DNA from: Blasia pusilla
Lineage: Eukaryota; Marchantiophyta; Marchantiopsida; Blasiales
Direction: 5' to 3'
Length of the DNA: 64,000 nucleotides
Assembly: GCA_050084515.1 (NCBI GenBank)
Contig: CM114274.1
Location: 28,520,001-28,584,000 of the forward strand
Both the position numbers and the translations under genes were made by a program. The notes beneath the pieces are model-generated. The model made no database searches. It saw only the letters and a program-made list of their open reading frames with translations, and was not told the DNA's origin. This document shows, piece by piece, positions 1 through 9,540 of this stretch. Position 1 is the first letter of the stretch. Each line of letters starts with the position of its first letter.

Positions 1-47
1 CGGAGTCCGACAGGTTGGAGGAACCTGATAGCTTGCAATAATTCTTA

Positions 48-3000
48 GTGTGTGTTTGGATGTGCAAGATTGTATCTGAGGAGAACGCCACCCACCACTG
101 GATCCAAGATTGCGATAGGGTGAAAAAGGTGCTTACGACGCACCCGGAAGAGTACAAAGGGTTCTTGGGCGACGCTCTAGTAAATGAGATGTTGGCGAAG
201 GGGGCTCAAATTAAAAAGAAGACTTGGGCAAATACATTCATTTCCCAAGATGCAGCCGTCATAATCCTTTTTTGGTCTAAGATCCAAGCCGCCAAGAAGA
301 GCGCTTCATTGGAACAGGAGCGAAGGGAGAACGTGTCTGCATCTGAATGTGCAAAGTTTATCCAGGCTGCAGTATCTGCAGCTATGAAGTACACTGCAAG
401 CAAGATGTAGTGATACATTGCCATTCTGAACTCTGAACTTGGCCCGGAATTGTACAAGGAGCTCAAGGCAATAATCAAGCGCCAGCGGAAGAGAGACAAA
501 GATCCACATGAAGGATCGGCGAGAAAGTGTATCTGGACCGCATTCACAGATTTGCTTTGTCAGGAATTTCCAAGTTTAGGAGAATCTGACTTATGAAAAT
601 CAGTCTCGAGGGCACAAAGGCCCAAAAGCGAGCGGCACACCATCCTCCGAGAGTTTATGATCCAATGATCTCCCATTGGCTGCGTGAATGGTCATTTTGG
701 GACGCGTTGCGGCTTCTTGGGAAGTCCATGCTCGTGGGTCTTCAAGTGGAGTGAAGAAGATTGAGCCAGTTCCAGAGGAAGCAAACCTAGATCGTGCAGA
801 AGATTTTGAACTATGGCTTGATGACATCTAAGACAAGCCCACGAAAAACCCAGGCTTCAAGATGATATTCAAGAATCACATCCTTCCTCAGGCAGACATG
901 GATGAAGAAATTGACACCAAAAAAGGGATTTTGCAAAGAAGAAGCGGGATCTTCAGGGGCAAGTGGCCGATTCTTCTCGACAAAGAGCTGCCCACCGGAT
1001 GGTGTACACGTACCTCATCAATTGTAAGAATGCAGGTACCTGGCGAAAAAATACCAGTAGCGTGCAAATTGTGGGCTTCTCCGCCTGATGGAGAGGCATT
1101 TTCCATGTACGACATGGAGATGGCATATGGCATGTCCAACTGGGAGGTTGAAAATTGCCCAATCTGGTTGGACTTCAACTACCTTGAGGACATAACCGAA
1201 AAAAATCTACGCGTGGTTTATGATGCAGTGGTCGCAGGTAGGGACGACATTCCGAATTTCGTGCAACCTGAAGAATTTTTCAAAGGAGATGCGGAGGAGC
1301 AAGCCCTCGAGACAGCGGAGTTGGTGTCCAAGGTCGTCACCGCCAAGGACAAATCTACAAAGAGGTTTCCTCGGAATTCTTCGATCCCGAGGCTGACTCT
1401 TCCAGATAAGAGGCTGACACCTCGAGGTGAGAGGAAGAATTGTCCCGACGAGCGGGGCGAGAGGGCCGGACGAGGTCCTCCGCCAAGAAAACTCCAGTGG
1501 AGTCTAAGGTAACAGAGATCCCCACAAGCCGACCGCAAACTCGGGAGAAGCGAAAGCGGGAGGCGCCTAGTTCGTCCCACGGAGCAGATAAGGATGTGGA
1601 ATACACTCCATCATCCTTGAGAAGGCATAGAGAAAAAATGACCATGACAAATGTCCTCATTCACTTCACTTATCTTGTGGATGAGCTGCAAAGTTTAAGT
1701 TCCCAAGAGTCGACACCGGCCATCGACAAACTGACCATGGTGGGACAAAAACTTCAACAAAACGGGCAGGCTCCTTGGGTGGTCCATGGGGTGGTTGAGG
1801 AGGTGGTGGTGGATCTCCTCATCGCAAATTTGCCCTCTGGGTTTCGCTTGTGGGATAACAATCCATCTGACACTGTCCTAGATTGGAATGTCCCTCTTTC
1901 CTACGACCAAATCGCGCTCTTGTTTTCTTTTGCAGACGCTTATCTGATTGACAGGGGTTGTTTCTTGGTCTTGACCGGAGGGAGCGAGGACAAGCTCTTC
2001 AACCTTCAGTGCGTGAAGAGGTTGCTGAAGTGGAGGAAGGCGTAATCATGGGTCATCAAGAACGAGTATCCACTTCGATCGGCGATGAGTCAAGTTTGGG
2101 TAAGTGCTCTTAATCTAAATTCAACCCGTTGGATCCCAACAACTTGTGGCCGCGGTGTTGCAATCTGTCTGAAAGCGACAGGTTGCAAATTTACCACAAG
2201 TCTCCATTGAGTGAGTGCAACCCATAGGAATCCGACGAGTTGCAAGTACTTGTGCTTTTCCTTGTGTTTTTGGAGTGATGCAACCCGTCTGAAAGCGACG
2301 GGTTGCTCTTAGCCAACCATGGGTTCCTCTGAGCCAGCAACCTGTCAACTTCCGACGGGTTGCTCATGGCAAAAAAAAAACACTTACACTTGTAAAAAAA
2401 CCCGTCGGACTCTGACAGGTTGCTCTATTGTTAGGACTATAGGCCAAGTTCTTATGGGTTGGTAATCAACAGGGACTAGAATGCACTATGGACGTGTTGC
2501 ACATTGTGTCACCATATTGGGAGTAGACCAGCGGTCAAGTAGCTCTTTCTTTTTGGTGACATTGTTTTCAACCTGCTTCTTTATAGATGGACCACTCCTT
2601 TGTCTACTGTTTTGTAAGGCCCGAGCACAACTTCCAGGTATTCTTGATCCTGGATCCATTCAATCCATGCTCGGATGGATACAACTTAGATAGTTTATAC
2701 AATTCCCCCCCGGGAATTTACATGCAAGACGGGACCCCCTTACTTGGAGGAAGGGAAAAGTCCTCTGCCTTGATGCAAATGCTCATCAAGCTCTATTCAA
2801 GGCCGGATGACTTGGTCTTCGACTTAGTGGGCCTATCAGGGGCAAGTATCAGAGGCGCCTGGCAGAGTGGCAAGAATATTCTCTGCCTTGAGAGAAGGCA
2901 AGAACTTTATGACCTTTGCAAAGAGGCAAAGGCAGATTACGACAGGCTAGTGGGAGCATACAACTCTCCTCCAAAGCCGAGAGCTCCGATTCTGGACCCA

Positions 3001-3099
3001 CCATTGATAGCAACACCATCGTCACTTCCCATTATTCCAAAAATTGGGAGGGCAAGGCCGAAAGTAATTCTGGAAGAGCTCTCAGACAATTATGAGTGA
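48..3099 (+). pseudogene. Beta-class DNA amino-methyltransferase-like gene, copy 1 (broken)
   Basis: Recognisable exonic blocks lie at 48-410, about 594-860, 862-1,440, 1,440-2,099 and 2,587-3,099. An intron at 2,100-2,586 starts GTAAGT and ends TATAG. The 1,440-2,099 block has a motif IV-like NLPSG, where DPPY, NPPY or SPPY is usual, in a hydrophobic strand followed by an aromatic-rich helix. The last exon has EKS..LM (its residues 57-63), a motif I-like FDLVGLSGAS (78-87) and an acidic residue at 102. This order, catalytic motif before SAM motif, is that of beta-class N4-cytosine/N6-adenine methyltransferases. The N-terminal blocks are unrecognised. Stops at 408-410 and 2,043-2,045, where copy 2 has CAG and CAA, and a frameshift near 1,380-1,440 make it a pseudogene. 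Enzyme activity is not claimed: the catalytic aromatic residue is Ser. Confidence 0.55.
2117..2425. repeat. Cluster of 27-bp palindromes inside the methyltransferase-like intron
   Basis: Six hairpin-forming units occupy most of this intron. Clean 27-bp examples are 2,217-2,243, 2,280-2,306 and 2,337-2,363; others at 2,122-2,149, 2,159-2,188 and 2,399-2,423 are more degenerate. The consensus is arms GCAACCCGTC and GACGGGTTGC around a 7-nt centre that differs between units (for example TGAAAGC, AACTTCC). Stems are conserved while loops vary. The same positions carry palindromes in copy 2 (19,400-19,740), so they predate the duplication. Confidence 0.85.
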
Positions 3100-4890
3100 G
3101 TTCAAAGAACTAAAGGACCCAGCTTGACTGAAGCGTTTTGGAGTAGGGATTTATTGGTTTCCAAGGACGGAGCACATATTGATACTGGATGGGTGTCACC
3201 TTGCAGAGCGTACAAGAATTACTGCCGAAGAAGGCGGTGGGACTCAAATCAAGTTACATGAGACCGTTATAGTGTACCTAGGGGGAGGCCAAAGCTCTTG
3301 AATTCCCCAACATATTCGATCCCGGTCTACAATCGGCCAGAGGAGCCACTTGTATCCCTAGGACATTCCTTTTGTACAGGAACCTAGGAGAGTTAGGAGT
3401 AAATTTGAAGATGACGAGGCTAAAGAAATTATAGACTAGATCAAATGAACATTTCCGAGCTTCCCTCGGATGTAATAAAGGACAAAAATTTTTTTAACCA
3501 TGATAGTTTTTGTAAAATTTTTCTGAATATTATTTTTGGTCTTGTCGATTGTGTTGGTCTATCTACTTAGAATGTTTATTTTGCAACCCGTCTGATTTCG
3601 ACGGGTTGCAACTTTTCATAATATTTTAAACCACTTTCAGGCAACCTGTCAGATTCCGACAGGTTGCCGGCTTGAATGATCCGACTCTTTCCGTGTTAGT
3701 CCAACTTTTGAGGCATTCTTGTGGGCTTCTTCACTTTTGTCTCATTCCCCTATTATCGTCAAACCATTCTTCTCTAAGACGTGTTGGATTCCTACTACTT
3801 TTCGGATTGCCATTTGGGATTCCCAACCTGTTGGATTCTCATGGGGTGCAGGGCGGAATGGAATCACTTCTCAAGATCCTTCTTTTGTTATTGTGTGCTT
3901 GCTTGCAAGGGGTGCAACCCATCCGATTCCGATGGGTTGGAAGGGATGCAACTTCTCGGATTCTCAGATTTAGGATCTGAATGAAGGGACATGGGTGCGT
4001 CAATTCCTCTTTACTCCTAACAGCTAAATATCTTTTGGTTCAATTGTTTTCTCGTCTGATCACATTTTCTTCTTGATCAGTTCCTCTTTACTCCTGACAG
4101 CAATCAATCTTTTGGTTCAATTGTCGTCTCATGTGATCACATTTCTCAGTGGTAGAGAGAATGGTGAAACCAAGTTGTCAAACGCACAATAGTCCATGGT
4201 ATACTTTGTGCACCCATTCATGAGCCCACATCATCAAATGATGTAATGAAAGTCTTCGAATGAGTGACGAGCGATTTGTTCTGATGTGGTAAACCTCCTT
4301 ACGGATGAGTATTGATGCCTTCTCCAAGAAGAGTCAACAATCATTTAAAGGCATTTCCTTTTGCCTTTCTTTTTCCCCTTATTGATGAGTATTTGATGCC
4401 TTTTGCAAGAAGAGTCAACAATCCATAATGTCAACCACATATTCAGAGAAGTTAAATCTTGAAGGGCACCGGAGTCAATTGAAACCATAGTTAGAGTCTT
4501 TATTTGAACCTTTCATTGAGATGAAATTGCTACTTCTGGTGAAATTGTCTGCCAATGGTCCTCCAACAATAATACTCATGGGCACAACTTACTGTGGACT
4601 GAGAGAGGCAATGTGAAGAAAATTAGGCTCACATGGAGAGTGATGGAAGAATGTTTGTAGTGGTCTTATGATGTCTACTTGTTTTTCACCCCCTCGAAAA
4701 AGGAGGTTACTTAAGGCCCGAATGTGGTCCACTTGCTACTCTCTTCTAAAGATTTCATGGATTTTAAAGCAAACAAAAATTTCAAATATGTCAAAAATTT
4801 TGAAGAGAGGAGGTGGATTCTGCCCTTTTTTTTTAAGAGAGACTCTCCTCTCTTCCTCTCTTCCTCTCCTCTATTCCTATCTCTTGCCAG
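3100..4890. repeat. 3' flank of repeat copy 1 with further palindromes
   Basis: No coding sequence is recognised. Two clean 27-bp palindromes lie at 3,583-3,609 and 3,641-3,667, and decayed ones near 3,820-3,850 and 3,900-3,930. A roughly 75-bp tandem duplication spans about 4,005-4,150, and a second duplicated block with GATGAGTATT lies near 4,300 and 4,385. The flank ends in a pyrimidine-rich tract before the gag fragment. The order matches 20,193-21,365. Confidence 0.7.
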
Positions 4891-4894
4891 AATA

Positions 4895-5430
4895 CTAGCC
4901 CCGTTTATCAATCGGCGCAAGAGGGTATAGGCCTCATGCAAACTCTCACCCGAGCGCCTTTGGAAGTCGTGGATGCTCCGCAACTTCTCCATCCATACCC
5001 CTTGGTAGCTCGCCCTCAACTCACCGAAGAACTCAACCACAGGGTTGAACCTAGGACAAACTCGACTGGACGATGCAACTCCTCCACTATGAGTCACCCC
5101 TCCTACAACATCATTGGTGGAGGAACCCTCTCCTGACTCCTCCTCCTCATCTGGAAACGGATCAGTCCATGACACATAGTGTGGGTCATAGTAGAGTCTC
5201 CAAGCCTTAATCTCATGGGCATATCTCTACGAGAACTCATGGTTATCGTCCATGGGTGCCCCCTCTAAATGTTGGAACATTCCGTTCCATGCTATAAATG
5301 GGTTGAACTCTCTGGAGTTCCTAGCCCGCTGTGAGTCACACCAGCTCCTAAACTCCGCAATGAAGTCTTGTAACTCTAAAGTGCCTCTACCACCCAAAAA
5401 CCTATGCGGTCCTCTATCCCGATCGTCCAT
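4895..5430 (-). pseudogene. Ty3/gypsy gag fragment attached to repeat copy 1
   Basis: Reading leftwards, the N-terminal piece (5,430-5,227) has a capsid-like helix pattern with FQHLEGAPMDD, which matches FQHLEGPPMDD in the gag of element C near 56,000. The second piece (5,175-4,895) has an acidic stretch followed by LRSIHDFQRRSGESLHEAY, matching LRNLQDFERKTGESLREAY of element C. It is truncated abruptly at about 4,895, where the methyltransferase repeat begins on the opposite strand. It belongs to the same gypsy family as A-C but is only a remnant; no protease, RT or integrase is joined to it. Confidence 0.75.
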
Positions 5431-6655
5431 CTTGTACGTCTAACTAATAGGACCACTCAATATGTGTGGTGGATCACTAGCACACTCCTCTACACTCTCC
5501 CCCTCGTGTAAAGATGACACAAAAGGAGATCAAGGTGGTCTCACGTGGAGACTCTCAAAACCTCGCACCATTTTGGGTAAACCCTCTAGAGCTACTCTCA
5601 GGTCCACCACCTTGCCCCTCAAAGTCCCGAAATGATGCAGTGATGAGCCTCGTGCCCCTCTCACACAATCACTCTCAATCTCACGAGTAATCACTCAATC
5701 ACTCAACTCAACATGCGGCACTCAATCTACCCTCTCTCCTTGAGATGTGTGCTATGCGGCAATAAACGGCGTGGTGTGGAAAATCGTCTACTGTCCTATC
5801 ATCTCATTAACAGGACACACCCTCAACTCTGGACATCCCACACAGGTCTATGTCCCCTAACCTCTACATCAATGATGCTCTCAACATGAGGACAAAACCC
5901 AAACTCCCAAATAACTGCCCTGTACCCGGAAATCCCTAACACGTGCAAGGTAAAAGACGAGAATGAGTAACCTGAATAAATGTCAATCGCTCCTCAGCAA
6001 CTGCAAAACTCGACCCCAACTCGGTTGTGAAGACAACTCCTCCAAATAGTACGTCGTACTGCCTTTAGGGTACTGCTCAAATCTCCTTGATGTGCGGTGT
6101 AGATCTAGCAGTACGGTACGGCACTGGCGGCACAAAATGGCTACAAATGGCACTTCAGTCAGGAATGGGGTGCGGCACTCAACGGCATACCCCCCTCAAT
6201 CAACAAACATAATCTGCTCCATAATATGGTCTGGCTCCATGAGCGAGACGGTACGGTGCGGCCACGAGTGGCACGGCACGGCAATCGGCTACGGGCATCA
6301 CGGCATGATACTCGATCATCGTCAAGTGGCTACAAATCACGACAAAGCAAAGCGGAAACCCACAACAACCCCATGAATCCAAGGATCACATGCCCTCATC
6401 GGTCGATGACGTCAATTGCCAAGACGATGGCTAAGGCGGGGTTCTAGGCCGAGGCACAGCCAAAGGGTGCGGCAACTTGGAGAGGCTCTGCCCTAGTAAC
6501 GTGGCCGAAGTCCTTAAATTGGCCAAAGTCCTGGTCTTGCATTTATTGCGAGACCAGGGGAAAGGAGGTCCGGGTAGGTAATAAGAGAAATTTGCTTCAA
6601 ATAAGTAATAAAGCCCCTTGGACTATTGAGTGAAGTGTCGGTAGACTAGTGGGGG
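5431..6655. other. Probable retroelement leader sequence, no gene
   Basis: This stretch is upstream of the gag fragment in its orientation and resembles a gypsy 5' leader by position. Short open frames on both strands show no recognisable domain. It has repeated CACTCAATC-type motifs (5,660-5,740) and GC-rich GGCACGGC runs (6,100-6,310). At 6,640-6,655 a purine-rich run lies directly before a B-type repeat. Confidence 0.4.
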
Positions 6656-6780
6656 CAATTAGAGATATTTTGGTACCTCTTGTCTCATTGTTTGGATGCC
6701 ATGAGTTAGCATGGGATCGTGCGTATTTGTGTGTATGTTTGTCAACAGCGATGTATGTTGTATAGCGATGTCTAGTTGTG
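6656..6780 (+). repeat. B-type terminal repeat of the gypsy family, preceded by a polypurine tract
   Basis: The reverse complement of this segment matches the B repeats at 45,941-46,075 and 45,331-45,441, including GAGATATTTTGG and GAGTTAGCATGGGATCGTGC. It is directly preceded by AGTGGGGGCAA, the position where a purine tract precedes B1 in elements B and C. It is therefore probably the 3' end of another, plus-strand member of the split-repeat family. The following A and B repeats are not recognisable. Confidence 0.6.
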
Positions 6781-6899
6781 TTATTTTCCTTGTGTACAAA
6801 CATAAAGTAGTTTACATGGACTTTATAGTTAGGAATTTCGGGGTTCCATGTTATGAAGAAATGATCACCTCGGCACTACTCTTCTTCGTGCTTTGCTCT

Positions 6900-7978
6900 T
6901 AGTCTAAAAACTAAGAGCAAAGCTTGGAAAAGACAGCAAAGCCTTATTAAGAATCTGTTTATGAAGTGCTTCGCTCTTGAACGAAGCTCGATGAAGAAGA
7001 AGAGGAAGAAGTACTTCGCTCTTCAGCAAAGCACGAAGAACAGAGCACCTGGAACAATCGCGAAGAATGCAGCACTTAGTCCTCAGGAACAGCTTCATCC
7101 TCAAGGGAAGAAGAAGAAGTCCAGACTTAGCAGCGAAGCGAAGCTAAGGCTCGAAGTGATTTGAAGCGGCACACCGTTAGAGTAGTTAGGCTAGGAAGAG
7201 GTGTGACTTTTTGAACCAGATAGGAAGTTAGGACAGTTACGCTCAGCGGATTCATAGCAATCATAGGAAAAGATAAGAGAACCGTATATTAAGGTAGTTA
7301 CAAACTCTCAATAGACACTAGATTCGTAAGAGACACTTCAGATCTTTGGACCTACTACTGCCTCAGAAGATATTTAAGAAGCATGAAAGTAGCTATCATC
7401 ATCATTCTTTCACGAAGTCCTTATGCTATGGGAATGGTCCGAGCAAGGGAGTAGTACCCTCTCGAGCTTTTATAACACTTTGAAGCTTTCTCATTCTTGA
7501 TGAAGTAATAAAGCACTCATTTCTTCATTCTGATGTGCGATGCCTATGTCTGAGAATTCTTATTGGGTTTGCAGAGTGAAGAGTGAATCAGGAGAACACT
7601 TCCATCATTAGAATAATCAACACGAAGTTGTAAGAAATCTGTTTGACAGAGAGTAGTCTACCTAGACGGATTGAGTTCCGAAAGTAGGAGAAGCCAGCTT
7701 CTTGTTGAGGTCTCTGTGAGTTTCTTTGATGTTGAGTGAAGATATACCTGAGCATGATTTCAATTCCACTGGAGAGAATCGAGGAAAGAAATCTTGGTAC
7801 TAATAGAGAGAAGAATACACTGATAAGTGATTGAATCGGAAGTGTAAACACTTAACTAAAACTATTGCAAGATAAATGTAATCTTGAACTCTCTTTTCAC
7901 ATAATTGTGATCCTCTTGGGGATCGAACTCATAAAATTATTGTAAAAAGATCAACTTTTATACTTCTTGTACATTACA
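6900..7978 (+). repeat. LTR of an unassigned LTR retrotransposon (homologous to the solo LTR at 58.6-59.9 kb)
   Basis: This is homologous over about 1 kb to the solo LTR at 58,637-59,869. Shared features include ACGAAGTCCT, the GAGCAAGGGAGTAGTACC block, GATGTGCGATGC, GTTTGACAGAG, GATCCTCTTGGGGATCGAAC and the terminal ACATTACA. The right end is therefore at about 7,978; the left end is blurred. TGGCGCT follows directly, which could be a primer-binding-site start, but I could not assign a tRNA and no retroelement coding follows. Confidence 0.7.
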
Positions 7979-8333
7979 TGGCGCTATCCAAGTGCGCCTT
8001 CAATTCATCTTCCATGATGAATTGCGAGACCGTCTTTTTGTTCACCTTTGGAGGCATCTCTAGTGTCGGTGTATCAAAGGGTTCTTCCCTTCTTCCGTCG
8101 TGCTCATTGTCGTGAGGGCTACAGTCTTCATGAGATGGCAACTTCATCTTGTCTTTACCAAAATACAAAAAGAAAGGTGATTTAGAAATATTCCAATAAT
8201 AGTGATATGATGACACACAATACATTTGTACATCAATCAAGCTTAATCATTTACAAAATTTCATAGTAACACATTCACCTTTTTGAACCAAGTCTTTCAT
8301 TTCTCATGGAAAATATCCAATCCTCAAATGGAT
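7979..8333 (-). other. Unrecognised open segment between LTR and kinase fragment
   Basis: A minus-strand open frame (8,240-7,974) encodes about 88 hydrophilic residues rich in Asp, Glu and Lys towards its C-terminus. It has no domain I recognise and ends at the LTR border. It could be a remnant of the same gene as the kinase fragment upstream on this strand, truncated by the LTR insertion. The evidence is weak. Confidence 0.25.
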
Positions 8334-9060
8334 TTACATTTGCACTACCACTGTTACTGGCCATAATCCCAAATCTACATTGTCTACACCTAATACTTTC
8401 GCATTTGCTCTAGCATATGCAATAAGAAACTCTATGCTTTTGCGATCAAAGGGATTCGGAGCTAGTGCCCACTTTTGAATCCTTTCTAAATAAATAAATC
8501 TCACATTCGCTTGGGCATTTCCAACAAAAAGGTTATATGTGAGATAGTTCAAATTCTTCACAATCATTCCTAGGGCATAGATTTTAGTGGCCTTGCTAAA
8601 AGGGAGATTGTGAGGCCCTGTTGCCAACTTCGGTGCTATATGCCCAACATAGTTTTTTTGTTCATGCTGCCACCATCTATGAGGAGACTCTAAGATTTCA
8701 TCAGTCCACATGGCATTTCTCCAATCTCCAACGCTGATGTATGGGCTAGAGTTGGATCCAAAATGAATGAACATGTTCCTAGCATGGAGGTCGGTATGAA
8801 AAATCCCACGCTTGTGGACACTCTCCATGGTACCAAGAAGGGCAACCACAAGATAGAGATGATCTCTTATGCAATCATCTCATGCAATAGTTCATTTCTT
8901 CCCTAAAGCCATGGATTCTGTTTATTTTACAACAATACACAATTCCATGTAAACCGATTCCCATGATATTGCTCAGGTCATGTCCTAATACTACATTCTT
9001 ATTAGAAATCAATGTTATTGCATATGGAACGGTCAATATCAGCCTTAGAGAAGTACTGCC
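8334..9060 (-). pseudogene. Protein kinase fragment
   Basis: Two blocks on the minus strand resemble a eukaryotic protein kinase catalytic domain. Upstream (about 9,060-8,875) is a glycine-rich-loop-like IGLHGIVY. After an in-frame stop and frame change near 8,850-8,875 comes HKRGIFHTDLHARNMFI, the HxDLxxRN catalytic loop. It is followed by VGDWR in the DFG position (Asp kept, flanking residues changed) and an activation segment with HIAPKL in place of the usual APE motif. There is no Lys/Glu salt-bridge block between the two parts. It lies between an LTR and a MITE-like element. A captured or degenerate host kinase is most likely, and inactive as it stands. Confidence 0.6.
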
Positions 9061-9084
9061 TCCCTTGAAAAGACATTTAGGGTT

Positions 9085-9540
9085 TAGGTGAGGCGGGGGG
9101 GGGGACAGGATCGTGGGCCGGGGGGGCAAGCATTGCGGGTGGGCTCCATCGCGGGCCACGCAGCCCGCGCACGGGCTGTACGGGGGCCCTAGAGCCCGCA
9201 TGCAAGCTATGGCCCGAGGCGACGAATCAAAGGATGCGACGCGGGCCCAACTTGTCCGCGACGCGGGCCTGACCAAAAAATGGGTGTCGGGCGTGATGCG
9301 CAGTGGCCGGGCAAGGGTGGAATGCTCGGTGTGCGCGGGACGCGGACTCATGGACCCTGTACCTGGGCCCGCACGGATATGTCCGTCCTTGGGACATATG
9401 TCCTCAGGGCGGACATATGTCCATACGTCCATATGTCCTCGGGACGGACATATGTCCACGGACAAGTCCGGGTGCAATCTTGGACATAAGTCTACCATGG
9501 ACATGTCTACGGATATAGACTTTGTCCACATGCAACCTTG
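9085..9540. mobile_element. MITE-like element with GGACATATGTCC palindromes
   Basis: The right part (9,375-9,540) is dense in GGACATATGTCC palindromes and GGACGGACAT-type motifs. It ends in GTCCACATGCAACCTTG, identical to the right end of the hAT-type MITE at 24,777-25,087. The left part is GC-rich and opens with a long G run at about 9,094-9,104. I could not find the left terminal inverted repeat or a matching 8-bp target duplication, so the left edge is approximate and the GC-rich part may be a separate insertion. Confidence 0.5.

Larger units (their letters stand above)
1..5450 (+). repeat. Segmental repeat, copy 1 (methyltransferase-like gene plus gag fragment)
   Basis: This stretch and 17,310-21,556 are diverged copies of one unit. 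Both have, in order, a multi-exon gene resembling DNA amino-methyltransferases, an intron full of 27-bp palindromes, a palindrome-bearing 3' flank, a pyrimidine-rich tract (CTCTCTTCC-type, near 4,840-4,880 and 21,320-21,360), and an antisense Ty3/gypsy gag fragment. Copy 1 keeps about 290 bp of gag (roughly 4,890-5,180) that copy 2 lacks. It also has local tandem duplications near 4,000-4,150 and 4,300-4,430. The left end lies outside the window. Both copies share the junction between the pyrimidine tract and gag, so the gag fragment was already attached before duplication. Confidence 0.8.

Noticed and set aside
1-3670. Organellar origin of the palindrome-rich DNA
   Set aside because: Palindrome families occur in some plant and algal mitochondrial genomes, but here they sit in a spliceosomal-type intron and beside nuclear retroelements, with no organellar gene nearby.
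7979-7998. Primer-binding site starting TGGCGCT after the LTR at 6.9-7.98 kb
   Set aside because: It starts with TGG at the right place, but I could not match it to a tRNA 3' end, and no gag or pol follows on that strand.
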